Shown in pieces: positions 32,093-43,990 of a stretch of 47,929 bases of DNA. The notes under the pieces are model-generated. The model searched no databases. It saw only the letters and a program-made list of their open reading frames with translations, and was not told the origin of the DNA. The stretch lies in assembly GCF_019308355.1 (NCBI RefSeq), contig NZ_JAAGKM010000019.1, forward strand, positions 1 through 47,929. The letters are read 5' to 3'. Made by a program: the position numbers and the translations under genes. Position 1 is the stretch's first letter; each line of letters begins with the position of its first letter. The DNA comes from Empedobacter falsenii (GTDB lineage: Bacteria > Bacteroidota > Bacteroidia > Flavobacteriales > Weeksellaceae).

Positions 32093-32514
32093 TATATTTT
32101 TTGTAATGATAAATTAGGACAAAAATGGATGAAAATAACCAAATCCAATAACCAAAATGTGGTAAATCATATTCATGTATTTGTAAAATATCTAATCTTG
32201 TTAAATGATTAATTTCGTATAATGACATTTGAATAACAGCGATAATACCTAATATTTATCCTATTTTTATCTTATAAAAAATCCAAGAAAATAATAATGT
32301 AAAGTTCCCTAACCAACAGATAAAATCAATTGGCAACTCTGATATCGTTATATATCCTAATATTAGATATGTAATTCAAATATTCTGTTCTAGAATCTCC
32401 AGAATAATATTCAATAAAATCAATACTTAATAAGTGAACAGGCAAAATTAAACTCACCAAATAAGTTAAAATACTTACAAATAAAAACAGATTATTTTTC
32501 CAATTTAGCTTCAA
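32070..32514 (-). pseudogene. Polytopic membrane protein pseudogene (frameshift and in-frame stop)
   Basis: From TTG 32514 the frame begins MKLNWKNNLFLFVSILTYLVSLILPV and breaks near 32360. A second frame takes over (TYLILGYITISELPIDF, WLGNFTLLFSWIFYKIKIG), meets one TAA, and continues in the same frame: ILGIIAVIQMSLYEI, HEYDLPHFGYWIWLFSSIFV, ending KLKSQTL and TAA 32070-32072. Together about 145 residues with at least four hydrophobic helices and an intact terminator, so a recently dead gene. Family not recognised. Its start overlaps the end of the next gene. Confidence 0.72.
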
Positions 32515-32746
32515 ACTCTTCTATTTGCTTTTCCAATTTTTTATTCTCTTTTTCCAATTTGTTTTGAGGACTAAACATTGCATAAACCAGCAAGCCTACT
32601 CCTACTCCAACAACAGCTCCAATTTTTTCGTTCTTATTAATTGCTTTCGAAATTGCAATTCCTGCTGCTGCTCCAGTTGTTACGATAGAAACTGTATTTT
32701 CAAAACCTTTTGATTTTGTGTCCAAAACTTCTAATAAATTATTCAT
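32492..32746 (-). CDS. Small membrane protein with C-terminal coiled coil
   Basis: An 84-residue protein with one glycine-rich hydrophobic segment (IGAVVGVGVGLLVYAMF, about 42-58) preceded by another weak one, then a charged heptad-like tail (KLEKENKKLEKQIEEFEAKLEK). Probably a small membrane-bound protein. No family recognised. Upstream neighbour of the membrane-protein pseudogene in the same direction, which may have been its operon partner. Divergent from ligA. Confidence 0.6.
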   Translation of the reverse strand: MNNLLEVLDTKSKGFENTVSIVTTGAAAGIAISKAINKNEKIGAVVGVGVGLLVYAMFSPQNKLEKENKKLEKQIEEFEAKLEK

Positions 32747-32819
32747 AGTTGATTATTTTTTTCAATAAACGTTGCAATAAATATTCCTAAATATAAATCA
32801 TTCCAAATTATTTTAAAAA

Positions 32820-34862
<2,043 letters not shown>

Positions 34863-34863
<1 letters not shown>

Positions 34864-35420
34864 TGGAATCAGGATTAATTGCTGTCATTATATTCGGAAT
34901 TGTATTATTGATTTTGATTCCATTTATCTATTATGGATTGCGAATGGCTGGCTACAACAAAGCTGCAATGATTGTATCACTTACGATATTTTTTATTGTG
35001 ATGATTCCGATGATGAAATATGGTTACAGAAGTCAAATGTATTCCAACGATGATTTGAAAACCGATTTACATCAAGCTGGAATTGGTTTTAAAGGAAATT
35101 TAAAGATTGTATCGACAGATATTTCTGGAATTAAAAACATGAAACTAGAAACAGTTTTGATTATGGATTCTGCCGATGTCAATACAATTATTAATCGAAT
35201 AGAAACTGATTCTCGCTTCAAAATTTCTCCAGAAACACTGAGTTTGAAAGAAGAATTAGGCTCGAATGCAAAACATAAAACCAATAGAAATTATCGTTTC
35301 AAAGATAATTTTATTTTAGAAACTTACGGAATGTCTGATGATTACACGATTCGATATTCGGAACTGAAATTTAGAAAAGGAAATGACACAGTTTTCTTCA
35401 AAAAAGAAGAAGTGTATTAA
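34863..35420 (+). CDS. Hypothetical membrane protein coupled to ligA
   Basis: A 185-residue protein with two N-terminal hydrophobic helices (LIAVIIFGIVLLILIPFIYYGL and AAMIVSLTIFFIVMIPMM) and a soluble, charged C-terminal part of about 125 residues. No known domain. The TAATG overlap with ligA indicates translational coupling. A palindromic terminator follows at once. Confidence 0.7.
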
Positions 35421-35426
35421 AAAGAT

Positions 35427-35454
35427 AAAATCCGTCAATTGACGGATTTTTTTA
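35427..35454 (+). terminator. Rho-independent terminator of the ligA operon
   Basis: A perfect 24-base palindrome (35427-35438 with 35439-35450; innermost bases form the loop) followed by T residues. It also overlaps the end of the minus-strand gene starting at 36087. Confidence 0.85.
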
Positions 35455-36087
35455 TTCAAGATTATTTATTTCTGAGATATTAAAACTATGACTTTTTGAA
35501 TTTTCAATTTTCCTTTTAATAATAGTGGAATCTACTTTCAATGTGTCAAAATTGAATGTTCGAGGTTCTAAATAATATAATTCTAAAATGGAATCTTTTC
35601 TATTTATTGTTCCGAATTTATATTGTTTATTAGTAATAGTATCAAAATATATTGTGTCATTTTTCAGATAGTATTTACCAACTTCTCGTGATGGGAAAAA
35701 GCAAAACGAATCCTCAATATAAACATCATTCGATTTAAAATAATAAGTTGTTTTACAATCTATTGTTCCTCTACTATAAGCGACTAATTTATCTTTTCCA
35801 TATATTGTTTTATCAGTTATTATTCCCGATGGATATAGAAAAACCAAAGTCAAAACAATAATACTAATAAAGACAGGTATTCCTTTTTTGAAATTTCTTT
35901 CATCATCATCAAAATATTTATACAACTTTAGTATTGTAGAAATAATTAATCCTATGAATAAAATAAGTTCTATTAAATAGAAAATAATCAAGAAAATTCC
36001 AGTTTCATGAATCCAAAAATGTTGTGTATTAATTAATAGAAACAATAATACTAAAGAACAAAAATGAAATGGATATAGTTTGAACAT
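35452..36087 (-). CDS. Hypothetical membrane protein
   Basis: A 211-residue protein with three or four hydrophobic helices in the first 105 residues (FCSLVLLFLLINTQ, IFLIIFYLIELILFIGLIIST, IPVFISIIVLTLVFLYPS) and a soluble, beta-rich second half (YYLKNDTIYFDT). The topology suggests a membrane anchor with an extracytoplasmic domain. No family recognised. It lies next to another unknown exported gene in the same direction. Confidence 0.65.
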   Translation of the reverse strand: MFKLYPFHFCSLVLLFLLINTQHFWIHETGIFLIIFYLIELILFIGLIISTILKLYKYFDDDERNFKKGIPVFISIIVLTLVFLYPSGIITDKTIYGKDKLVAYSRGTIDCKTTYYFKSNDVYIEDSFCFFPSREVGKYYLKNDTIYFDTITNKQYKFGTINRKDSILELYYLEPRTFNFDTLKVDSTIIKRKIENSKSHSFNISEINNLE

Positions 36088-36129
36088 AAAACAAGTTAAT
36101 CAAATTGTAATATAGCTATTATAAATCAT

Positions 36130-36666
36130 TTATTTATAATTATTTTCCATCTTAATTATCTCATCAAATTCGTCCAAAGTATCTTTACTTTCAGTTTTGT
36201 AATTTTTAGATTTTCCTATAAAATGAATCAATTTTCTATCTTCAAAATAATAACGAGATTCTTCTATTATCGATTTTTTATCATCAAATTCTTTCCAATA
36301 CAAAGGAAAATTATAAGTTGTATCTTGTTCAAAAACGAAAGATAATTTATCATTCAACAAATAATATTCAGCCAAATACTGTCCAGATTCTCCAAACTTT
36401 CGTACTATAATTTTTTCTAATTTATCATTTAAAAAGTAATAATTTATAAAACCTCCTTCGGTAGAATCATCAGTTTCAATTTCTTTTATTTTTGTCCAAA
36501 TTTTAATCGAATTAATTCGATTAAAATTTGATTTAATTGGATCTAATTTATTTTTAAAATCTTTTGAAATAATAACTTCAGAACTTTTAGAATCTTTTTG
36601 TTTTTGAGCAAATACATTAAATAAACTAAAAATAATAAACGAAATTAATAAAAGAGTTTTCTTCAT
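36130..36666 (-). CDS. Hypothetical exported protein
   Basis: A 178-residue protein with a signal peptide (MKKTLLLISFIIFSLFNVFAQ) and a mature part of polar, Tyr-rich strands (INYYFLNDKLEKIIVR, YLAEYYLLNDKL, RYYFEDRKLIHFIG) that look like repeated units. Probably periplasmic. Unknown family. It precedes the membrane protein gene by 42 bases, so the two may form a unit. Confidence 0.68.
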   Translation of the reverse strand: MKKTLLLISFIIFSLFNVFAQKQKDSKSSEVIISKDFKNKLDPIKSNFNRINSIKIWTKIKEIETDDSTEGGFINYYFLNDKLEKIIVRKFGESGQYLAEYYLLNDKLSFVFEQDTTYNFPLYWKEFDDKKSIIEESRYYFEDRKLIHFIGKSKNYKTESKDTLDEFDEIIKMENNYK

Positions 36667-36757
36667 TGTACTAAAATTATTTCCATAAAATTCAATAAAA
36701 TAAACTAATTTTCAATCAATAATAATAGTGAATTTTATGCAATTTTGAGTCGCTCGT

Positions 36758-37114
36758 CATACCAATCAAATCAACTAAATAAAAAAATTCTATACTAAAG
36801 TTTTAAATTTTGAAATTCTTGGAGAGTTTCAAAATCATAATGGATATGATGGTATTTTTATTGGAAAACCAGATTTAAACTGGCATCTAAAATTTACAAC
36901 AACTCACGAAAATATAAATCATCACTTTGATGAAGACAATTGTTTGGTATTTTATCCAACAACACAACAAGAATATGAAAAAATTATTGAGCGTTTATAA
37001 TTTCATCATATCAAACCAATAAAATCTAAAAATCCATATTGGAATGATAACGGAATTTCTTTCTTAGATCCTGATGGATTTGCTGTCATTGTTTCACCTT
37101 TGAGAATTAAATAA
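36758..37114 (+). pseudogene. VOC/glyoxalase-fold protein pseudogene (two in-frame stops)
   Basis: One frame reads HTNQIN, TAA (36776-36778), then KKFYTKVLNFEILGEF, NHNGYDGIFIGKPDLNWHLKF, CLVFYPTTQQEYEKIIERL, TAA (36998-37000), then NPYWNDNGISFLDPDGFAVIVSP to TAA 37112-37114. NPYW..DPDGF is the typical ending of VOC-superfamily (bleomycin-resistance/glyoxalase-like) proteins. The start codon is missing and two stops interrupt it, but no frameshift. So a rather recent loss. Divergent from the hypothetical exported genes. Confidence 0.8.
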
Positions 37115-37144
37115 TTTGAAAAAATTCAAATTCTTAATAATCCG

Positions 37145-37243
37145 ATGAATAAAAAATTAAATCCTTGGTATAAATTACAACAAGGTAAAATTAAAACTCC
37201 AAAATGGTTGTTTACAAGTGATGATTGGAAAACGTGGGATTAA
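37145..37243 (+). CDS. Very small ORF, possible gene remnant
   Basis: ATG 37145 to TAA 37241-37243, 32 residues (MNKKLNPWYKLQQGKIKTPK then WLFTSDDWKTWD). Rich in Trp and Lys, looks like protein sequence rather than noise, but no match known. It sits between the VOC pseudogene and the Dna2-like gene and may be the tail of a lost gene. Confidence 0.3.
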   Translation: MNKKLNPWYKLQQGKIKTPKWLFTSDDWKTWD

Positions 37244-37294
37244 ACGTCTTTTTAATACAATATTTAGTCTTAATTTTACACCAAATTAATCGCC

Positions 37295-40200
37295 GTGAAT
37301 CGAGAAGAAATAGGAAATCAACTGCTAAATGAAGTTTTACAAATTCAACTTGCCAATAAACCAATCAATTTTAAATATTTAGATTTAAAACGTTTGGTTG
37401 AAAATATTGCATTTGAGTTGACAAAAAACGAAGCTTTACAGTTTTCTAACTTTTTCTCGAAGCTATCTTTTATCTGTAATCAATACCAAGTTTCCACTAA
37501 AATTCATTCCTTTCGTAAAACGGCTCAACGAATTCTGAGCGAGAAATACGAACCGACAGAACACGAATATTTTACACATTATAAATATGTTGCAGATTTT
37601 ATTTCTTCGATTTATGAAGTAATGATTCCAGCAGAAATTATCTACTATTTTCCTGAAAAAGAATTTTATACAAACAAAATTCTTACTCGAAATCGGGTTA
37701 AAAAATTGCGTGTTCAAGTGATTGAAATCAAACGAGATTGTTTGATTTGCGATCATGAAGATAATGAAACAGAAGAAAATATTACAGTTCAAATTGATGA
37801 GGATGGCGTAAATGAAAACTTTACTTCTGTTGAGGATTTTTGGGTTGGTGCACAATTAAATTTAGTCAATTCGACGATTGATGAAGAAGGAATTTATCAT
37901 CCACGTTTTATCATTCTCGAACCAGATTATTTGGTTGATATTTCGGCAATTGCTGAATGTTTTCAGGATTATGGAACTTCTGAATTGCATTATATTCAGA
38001 AAAAATTTGAAGAATCGCCAAATAGTAAACACATTCGTTTAGGAAATTTTGCCAATTCAGTAGTCGATCATTTTTCAACAGAAAACATTGAAAACACAGA
38101 TTTTAATGAGATTTTCAAGAATGATTTCAAAAATTATCCATTAGAATATACGGCTTGCAACGATTTGACGAATCCACAAGACTTGAAAGATTATTATCTG
38201 GAAGCAAAAGGTCATTTTGACCGTATTCAAAAAGTGTTGACCGAGGATTTTCCTCAATATGATATTTCGTTGGATCGTGCATTAATAGAGCCTTCATTTT
38301 TGTGCGAACAATATGGTATTCAGGGTCGTTTAGATTTATTAGACATTAATCCCGAAGGAAAAAATAAAATTATCGAGCTGAAATCTGGTGGTGCACCTTT
38401 TCCTGATGATGGAAAAAGTGTCAAGCCAAATCATGCGACGCAGCTCTTTTTATATTACCAAATTATTGGTGTTTTATATGATTTAGAGTTTAAAGATGTC
38501 ACAAAAAACACCGAAGGTTATATCTTCTATTCGAAAGTATATCAAGGAAATTTACGTTTTGATGTGCCAACTTTAGCGCGAGTTCAACGTATTTTTGATT
38601 TACGAAATCGAATAATTATCAATGAAAATCGGTTAGCAAATCATGCATTAACCGATATTGAATCAACTATTTATTCGATTAAACCTGCCAATTTTATCAA
38701 ACGAAAAATTAATCCTCGTTTCAAAGAAATTTTAGAAGAACAGTTGGATAAATTTATCTATCCGATCAAAAATAGTTCACCGTTAGAAAAAGCTTATTTT
38801 TATTCGTTTACCAATTTCATTGCGAAAGAGCAATATATGGCGAAACTTGGTTTGGGACAATCAACTTCTAACAACGGTTTGGCGAGTTTGTGGCTGAATA
38901 CTTTCGAAGAAAAAAATAATAATTTCGAGATTATTTATGATTTAGAAATTGTAGAAAATCATATTTCTGATCCAAAACGTGAAATCAAGTTAAAAAGAAC
39001 TAATCCTGCGAATGATTTTATTTCGATTCGCGAAGGTGATATTTGCATTCTTTATCCAAGAAATAATTTCAAAGATTCGGTTTTAACAAATCAGGTTTTT
39101 AAATGTACCATCAAAAGTATTTCGAGAGAATTTATTGTGTTGCGTTTTCGTTATCAGCAGCCCAACACACGCTTTTTTGATTCGTTTGATTCATCAGGAA
39201 AATGGGCTTTGGAACGCGATTTTATGGATTCTTCTTTTGTTTCGATGTACCGAAATCTGTATGGATTAATTCATTCTTCTAAAGCAAAAAAAGATTTGAT
39301 TTTAACGCAATCTATTCCAAGAAATCAAATGGATTATGCGTATTTTAACTCAAATCTTTCGGATGAACAAAATCGAATCTTGAAAAAAGCGCTTTCTTCT
39401 AAAGATTATTTCTTGTTGAATGGACCTCCAGGAACAGGAAAAACATCGATTATCATCAAAGAATTGGTGAAAGAAATCTACGAGAAACAAGATTGTAATA
39501 TTTTGCTTTTGGCGTATACAAATCGTGCGGTTGATGAATTATGTGAATCGATAAATTCGGCTATTTCTGATCAAATTGAACAAAAGTTCATCAGAATTGG
39601 GAATGAATTATCTACTTCTCCTGAATTTCATCCTAATTTATTGAATAAAATTATCGAGCAAAAAGATGTTGATTTAGAGCAAAAAGGAGAAAAATTTTCG
39701 AGAAAAACAATTCAAGATATTATTCGTAAACAACGCATTTTTGTTTCGACGGTTGCTTCAATTTCGAGTAAAAATGATATTCTGAAATTAAAGAAATTTG
39801 ATACAATTATTATTGATGAAGCTTCACAAATTTTAGAACCACAAATTGTTGGAATTCTACCAAAAGCAGAACGTTTTATCATGATTGGTGATCACAAACA
39901 GTTGCCTGCAATTGTTTTGCAAAATCCTGAATTAGCAAAAACGAACAACGAATTATTAGAAAATATTGGTTTAATCAATCGTAAAAACTCAATTTTCGAA
40001 CGTTTGTATGAATTTTGTGAGCGTAATAATAACGAAAATTCATTTGACCAATTGACTTATCAAGGAAGAATGCATGCTGAAATTGCAGATTTTCCGAACA
40101 ATTATTTTTATGATGGAAAATTAAATGTTGCCTATGATATTCCAAATTTGAATGAAGAGATTAAGCAAAGTTTACATCGCCAACGTGCAGATTTACATTT

Positions 40201-40741
40201 TGAAAATCATAATCAATCAAATGATTTACAAAACTTTATTACGAATCATCGTTTTGCGTTTATCAATGTGGACGAAAATCCTTATTTGCCTTCAACGAAT
40301 GAGCAAGAAGCCGATTTGATTGTGAAATTTGTACAAGAAATTATTCATTTATACGAAATCAATAAAAAAGAATTTGATGCAAAGAAAACAATTGGAATTA
40401 TTGCGCCTTTCCGTAATCAAATTGCCTTGATTAAACAAAAATTAGAATTAGCAAATATTCCTAATTACGAGCAAATAACGGTTGATACAGTTGAGCGTTA
40501 TCAAGGAAGTCAGCGCGATATTATTTTGTATAGTTTTGCGGTAACATATTATTCACAATTGAATGCGTTGGTGAATATGAATGACCAAGGAAATGTTGAC
40601 CGAAAACTAAATGTGGCGTTAACACGTGCAAAAGAGCAATTATTTTTGATTGGAAATCAAACGATTTTGAAAGAAAATCAATTGATTAAAACATTAATTG
40701 AGTATTTAGAAAATAAATCTTCACATAAACTTATAATCTAA
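37295..40741 (+). CDS. Dna2-like nuclease-helicase (PD-(D/E)XK nuclease + SF1 helicase)
   Basis: A 1148-residue two-domain protein. The first half holds a Cas4/RecB-like PD-(D/E)XK nuclease: GIQGRLDLLDI and KIIELKSGGAPF (about 340-366, with D and ExK). The second half is an SF1 helicase: Walker A NGPPGTGKTS at about 709-718, DTIIIDEASQ near 836, GDHKQLPAIV, QGRMHAEIA, DTVERYQGSQRD and LNVALTRAKEQL. That layout is that of Dna2-type helicase-nucleases, which act in replication or double-strand break repair in eukaryotes. GTG 37295 is the only start before the conserved region; no ATG occurs earlier in frame. Confidence 0.88.
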   Translation: MNREEIGNQLLNEVLQIQLANKPINFKYLDLKRLVENIAFELTKNEALQFSNFFSKLSFICNQYQVSTKIHSFRKTAQRILSEKYEPTEHEYFTHYKYVADFISSIYEVMIPAEIIYYFPEKEFYTNKILTRNRVKKLRVQVIEIKRDCLICDHEDNETEENITVQIDEDGVNENFTSVEDFWVGAQLNLVNSTIDEEGIYHPRFIILEPDYLVDISAIAECFQDYGTSELHYIQKKFEESPNSKHIRLGNFANSVVDHFSTENIENTDFNEIFKNDFKNYPLEYTACNDLTNPQDLKDYYLEAKGHFDRIQKVLTEDFPQYDISLDRALIEPSFLCEQYGIQGRLDLLDINPEGKNKIIELKSGGAPFPDDGKSVKPNHATQLFLYYQIIGVLYDLEFKDVTKNTEGYIFYSKVYQGNLRFDVPTLARVQRIFDLRNRIIINENRLANHALTDIESTIYSIKPANFIKRKINPRFKEILEEQLDKFIYPIKNSSPLEKAYFYSFTNFIAKEQYMAKLGLGQSTSNNGLASLWLNTFEEKNNNFEIIYDLEIVENHISDPKREIKLKRTNPANDFISIREGDICILYPRNNFKDSVLTNQVFKCTIKSISREFIVLRFRYQQPNTRFFDSFDSSGKWALERDFMDSSFVSMYRNLYGLIHSSKAKKDLILTQSIPRNQMDYAYFNSNLSDEQNRILKKALSSKDYFLLNGPPGTGKTSIIIKELVKEIYEKQDCNILLLAYTNRAVDELCESINSAISDQIEQKFIRIGNELSTSPEFHPNLLNKIIEQKDVDLEQKGEKFSRKTIQDIIRKQRIFVSTVASISSKNDILKLKKFDTIIIDEASQILEPQIVGILPKAERFIMIGDHKQLPAIVLQNPELAKTNNELLENIGLINRKNSIFERLYEFCERNNNENSFDQLTYQGRMHAEIADFPNNYFYDGKLNVAYDIPNLNEEIKQSLHRQRADLHFENHNQSNDLQNFITNHRFAFINVDENPYLPSTNEQEADLIVKFVQEIIHLYEINKKEFDAKKTIGIIAPFRNQIALIKQKLELANIPNYEQITVDTVERYQGSQRDIILYSFAVTYYSQLNALVNMNDQGNVDRKLNVALTRAKEQLFLIGNQTILKENQLIKTLIEYLENKSSHKLII

Positions 40742-40774
40742 TCAAAATCACTTCATAATTCATTTAAGATTCAG

Positions 40775-40782
40775 TAAATTTG
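40775..40782 (+). promoter_or_regulatory. Candidate -7 element (TAAATTTG) of hemL
   Basis: Exact TAnnTTTG with TTC in place of TTG 20 bases upstream. It covers the longest possible start (TTG 40780), so ATG 40804 is the likely one. Confidence 0.5.
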
Positions 40783-40803
40783 TGCAACTATTTTTGTAAA
40801 ATT

Positions 40804-42087
40804 ATGTTGTATCAAAGAAGTAGCGCATTATTCAAAGACGCGCAAGAATATATTCCAGGAGGTGTAAATTCTCCTGTTCGTGCATTTAAATCTGTTGGAG
40901 GAACGCCAATTTTTATCAAAAAAGCCGAAGGTGCTTATATTTATGATGAAGATGGACGTGCTTACGTAGATTACATCAATTCTTGGGGACCAATGATTAT
41001 TGGACACACAGATCCGCGTGTTTTGAATGCGACTGTTGAGCAGATGAAAAATGGTTTTTCTTTTGGTACACCAACTGAATTGGAAACTGAAATTGCAAAA
41101 TTAATTACTTCTGTAGTTCCAAACATCGATATGGTTCGTATGGTGAACTCAGGTACAGAAGCTTGTATGTCGTCAATTCGTTTGGCAAGAGGTTATACAA
41201 ATCGTGATAAAATTGTAAAGTTTGAAGGTTGTTACCATGGACATTCAGATTCATTTTTGATTAAAGCTGGTTCTGGTGCTGCAACTTTCGGAAATCCAAA
41301 TTCTCCGGGTGTAACACAAGGAACTGCAAAAGATACGTTGTTGGCAGAATACAATAATTTGGAAGATGTAAAAGCTTTATTCGAACAAAATAAAGACGAA
41401 ATTGCAGCTATTATTGTTGAGCCAATTGCAGGAAACATGGGATGTATTGTTCCAGAAAAAGGTTTCTTAGAAGGATTAAGACAAATTTGTGATGAAAATG
41501 GAGCTTTATTAATTTTTGATGAAGTAATGACAGGTTTCCGTCAAGCGATGGGTGGTTCTCAAGAACGTTTAAACATTAATGCGGATATCGTAACATTCGG
41601 TAAAGTAATTGGTGGTGGTTTTCCAGTAGGAGCTTTTGCTGCTCGTCGCGAAATTATGAATTACCTTGCTCCTCTTGGTCCTGTTTATCAAGCGGGAACT
41701 TTATCTGGAAATCCAATTGCGATGCGTGCCGGTATCACAACTTTGAATATTATTAATAATGATAGAGAATTATTTAATCGTATTGATAATGCAACAGAAA
41801 CTTTAGATAACGAGATTTCTAAAATATTTGCTGAGAAAGGAATTCCAAATCATATCAATCGTTTAGGGTCGATGATGTCTGTTTTCTTTACAGAGCAAAC
41901 GGAAATTAAAAACTTTACAGATGTGACCAAATGTAACCACGAAAGATTCAACAAATTTTTCCATCATTTATTAACGAACGAAGTTTATATTGCTCCTTCT
42001 GGATACGAAACTTGGTTTATTTCTGATGCAATTAAAGATGCTGAAATTAATAAAACATTAGACGCTGTAAGAAGCTTCGAAGGATAA
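40804..42087 (+). CDS. hemL: Glutamate-1-semialdehyde 2,1-aminomutase
   Basis: PLP enzyme that makes 5-aminolevulinate from glutamate-1-semialdehyde, feeding hemB. The 427-residue protein shows [39 protein letters not shown] and the PLP lysine Lys267 in [14 protein letters not shown]. Presence of hemL means the C5 pathway. ATG 40804 is selected because a promoter box occupies the TTG farther upstream. Terminated by a long stem-loop. Confidence 0.98.
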   Translation: MLYQRSSALFKDAQEYIPGGVNSPVRAFKSVGGTPIFIKKAEGAYIYDEDGRAYVDYINSWGPMIIGHTDPRVLNATVEQMKNGFSFGTPTELETEIAKLITSVVPNIDMVRMVNSGTEACMSSIRLARGYTNRDKIVKFEGCYHGHSDSFLIKAGSGAATFGNPNSPGVTQGTAKDTLLAEYNNLEDVKALFEQNKDEIAAIIVEPIAGNMGCIVPEKGFLEGLRQICDENGALLIFDEVMTGFRQAMGGSQERLNINADIVTFGKVIGGGFPVGAFAARREIMNYLAPLGPVYQAGTLSGNPIAMRAGITTLNIINNDRELFNRIDNATETLDNEISKIFAEKGIPNHINRLGSMMSVFFTEQTEIKNFTDVTKCNHERFNKFFHHLLTNEVYIAPSGYETWFISDAIKDAEINKTLDAVRSFEG

Positions 42088-42091
42088 GAAT

Positions 42092-42128
42092 AAAAAAAAT
42101 GCAGTGGTTTTCTACTGCATTTTTTTTT
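42092..42128. terminator. Bidirectional terminator between hemL and the DUF4286 gene
   Basis: Arms AAAAAAAATGCAGT (42092-42105) and ACTGCATTTTTTTT (42114-42127) pair perfectly; usable from both sides. Confidence 0.9.
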
Positions 42129-42441
42129 ATTGATAATCACCAATATGCTCCATTTCACTGACAAAGCTAATTACTTTTGTTGCAAACTTTTGCAAGCTTT
42201 TTTGTTGAATTTCAGCTAAAAAATTATTTTTAAATTGATCTAAAGTCAATTCATCATTCACAAACAATTGCAACGAATAAGAAGTCGCTCCTGGCTCAAT
42301 ATGCGAAGTTATTTTTCCTAAACGAGCTCCAATAAAACAATTCGATTTCAAATAGTCATTGATGTGTTCTTTCTGCACCCACTCAAACCATTCATCATGC
42401 ACTTCTTGTTCTACAATAAACGTTGTATTATATAATATCAT
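42127..42441 (-). CDS. DUF4286 family protein
   Basis: A 104-residue protein of the DUF4286 family: MILYNTTFIVEQEVHDEWFEWVQKEH, LGKITSHIEPGATSYSLQLFVNDE. A ferredoxin-like (Dabb-type) fold is suspected. Function unknown. Convergent with hemL. A -7 box sits 14 bases before its ATG. Confidence 0.85.
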   Translation of the reverse strand: MILYNTTFIVEQEVHDEWFEWVQKEHINDYLKSNCFIGARLGKITSHIEPGATSYSLQLFVNDELTLDQFKNNFLAEIQQKSLQKFATKVISFVSEMEHIGDYQ

Positions 42442-42455
42442 TTTCTAAATTTTTG

Positions 42456-42463
42456 CAAAGATA
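42456..42463 (-). promoter_or_regulatory. Candidate -7 element (TATCTTTG) of the DUF4286 gene
   Basis: Exact TAnnTTTG on the minus strand, 14 bases before the ATG; no TTG at 20 bases. Confidence 0.45.
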
Positions 42464-42551
42464 CAAAGGTTTTAGAATTATATTTTTTATCAAAAAGAAG
42501 TTTACTCTAAATTTTATTGTTAAATTTACCTATTATTCATAACAAAAAAAA

Positions 42552-43934
42552 ATGAACAATACTCAACAATTTATACAAGAAAATAAACAACGTTTTCTTG
42601 ATGAATTAATAGAATTACTTAAAATTCCTTCAGTTAGTGCTGATCCAGCCTACACACAAGATGTAAATGATGCAGCTGAAATGGTTGCAAAATATTTGAA
42701 ACAAGCAGGTGCTGACAATGTAGAAGTTTGCGAAACAGAAGGTTTCCCAGTTATTTATGGTGAAAAAATTATTGATCCATCAAAACCAACTGTTTTAGTT
42801 TACGGACATTATGATGTTCAACCAGCTGATCCTTTAGAATTATGGGAATCTGGACCATACGAGCCAGTAATCAAAAAGACAGAAATTCATCCAGATGGTG
42901 CAATTTTCGCACGTGGTTCTGCTGATGATAAAGGTCAAATGTTTATGCACGTTAAAGCTTTTGAGGCTTTAAACAAATCAAACGAATTACCTTGTAACGT
43001 TAAATTTATGATCGAAGGTGAAGAAGAAGTTGGTTCTCCTTCATTAGTAAATTTCGTTAAAAACAATAAAGAGAAATTAAAAAATGATGTGATTTTGATT
43101 TCTGATACTTCTATGATTTCAAACGAACAACCTTCTATTTCAGTTGGTTTACGTGGTTTATCTTATGTAGAAGTTGAGGTAAAAGGAGCTAATCGCGATA
43201 TGCACTCTGGTGTTTATGGTGGGGCTGTTCCTAATCCGATTAATGTTTTAGCAACAATGATTGGAAAATTAATCAATGAAAAAGGTCACATTACAATTCC
43301 AGGTTTTTACGAGCCAATTCTTGAATTAACTGAAGATGAAAGAGCTGATTTAGCAAAAATTCCATTTGATGTTGAAGAATACAAGAAATCTATTGGTATT
43401 GCTGATATCCAAGGAGAAGAAGGTTTTTCTACAATCGAAAGAGCGTCTATTCGTCCTACGTTAGATGTAAACGGAATTTGGGGAGGATATATTGGCGAAG
43501 GTGCTAAAACAGTTATTCCTTCTCATGCGTATGCTAAAATTTCAATGCGATTGGTTCCTGGACAAGATCCAGAAGTTGTAACAAAACAATTTGCAGATTA
43601 TTTCCCAACTTTAGCGCCTTCTTCTGTAGAAGTTAAAGTAAAACCACATCATGGAGGTAAACCTTATATTTTACCAACAAATCATCCTGGTTTTATCGCT
43701 GCTAAAAAAGCGTTAGCTGAAACTTTTGAGAAAGAAGCGTTAGCCGAAAGAGCTGGTGGATCTATTCCAATTGTTGCTTTATTCGAAGAAGAATTAGGAA
43801 CAAAATCTGTTTTAATGGGATTCGGATTAAACTCTGACGTTATCCACTCTCCAAACGAACATTATGGTTTATTCAATTTCTACAAAGGAATCGAAACTAT
43901 TCCATATTTCTACAAATATTTTAACGAACAATAA
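42552..43934 (+). CDS. M20 family metallopeptidase (dipeptidase)
   Basis: A 460-residue zinc peptidase. Metal ligands appear in HYDVQP (His), ARGSADDKGQ (Asp), EGEEEVGS (Glu pair) and the final His in the C-terminal region; dimerisation-domain motif MHSGVYGG is present. Family members hydrolyse dipeptides or acylated amino acids in the cytoplasm (no signal peptide). Uses normal ATG with poly-A upstream. Single gene with its own terminator. Confidence 0.93.
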   Translation: MNNTQQFIQENKQRFLDELIELLKIPSVSADPAYTQDVNDAAEMVAKYLKQAGADNVEVCETEGFPVIYGEKIIDPSKPTVLVYGHYDVQPADPLELWESGPYEPVIKKTEIHPDGAIFARGSADDKGQMFMHVKAFEALNKSNELPCNVKFMIEGEEEVGSPSLVNFVKNNKEKLKNDVILISDTSMISNEQPSISVGLRGLSYVEVEVKGANRDMHSGVYGGAVPNPINVLATMIGKLINEKGHITIPGFYEPILELTEDERADLAKIPFDVEEYKKSIGIADIQGEEGFSTIERASIRPTLDVNGIWGGYIGEGAKTVIPSHAYAKISMRLVPGQDPEVVTKQFADYFPTLAPSSVEVKVKPHHGGKPYILPTNHPGFIAAKKALAETFEKEALAERAGGSIPIVALFEEELGTKSVLMGFGLNSDVIHSPNEHYGLFNFYKGIETIPYFYKYFNEQ

Positions 43935-43955
43935 TTTTCGACAAAATAACTTCTG

Positions 43956-43990
43956 AAAAGCGAATCAAATTGATTCGCTTTTCTTTTTGG
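43956..43990 (+). terminator. Rho-independent terminator
   Basis: A 13-bp stem (43956-43968 with 43970-43982, innermost bases looping) followed by T-rich sequence, 21 bases after the M20 stop codon. Confidence 0.88.

Noticed and set aside
37463-37855. A 130-codon open frame on the minus strand
   Set aside because: It lies wholly inside the Dna2-like gene on the opposite strand, has a low-complexity Phe/Ile/Asn composition and no start signals.
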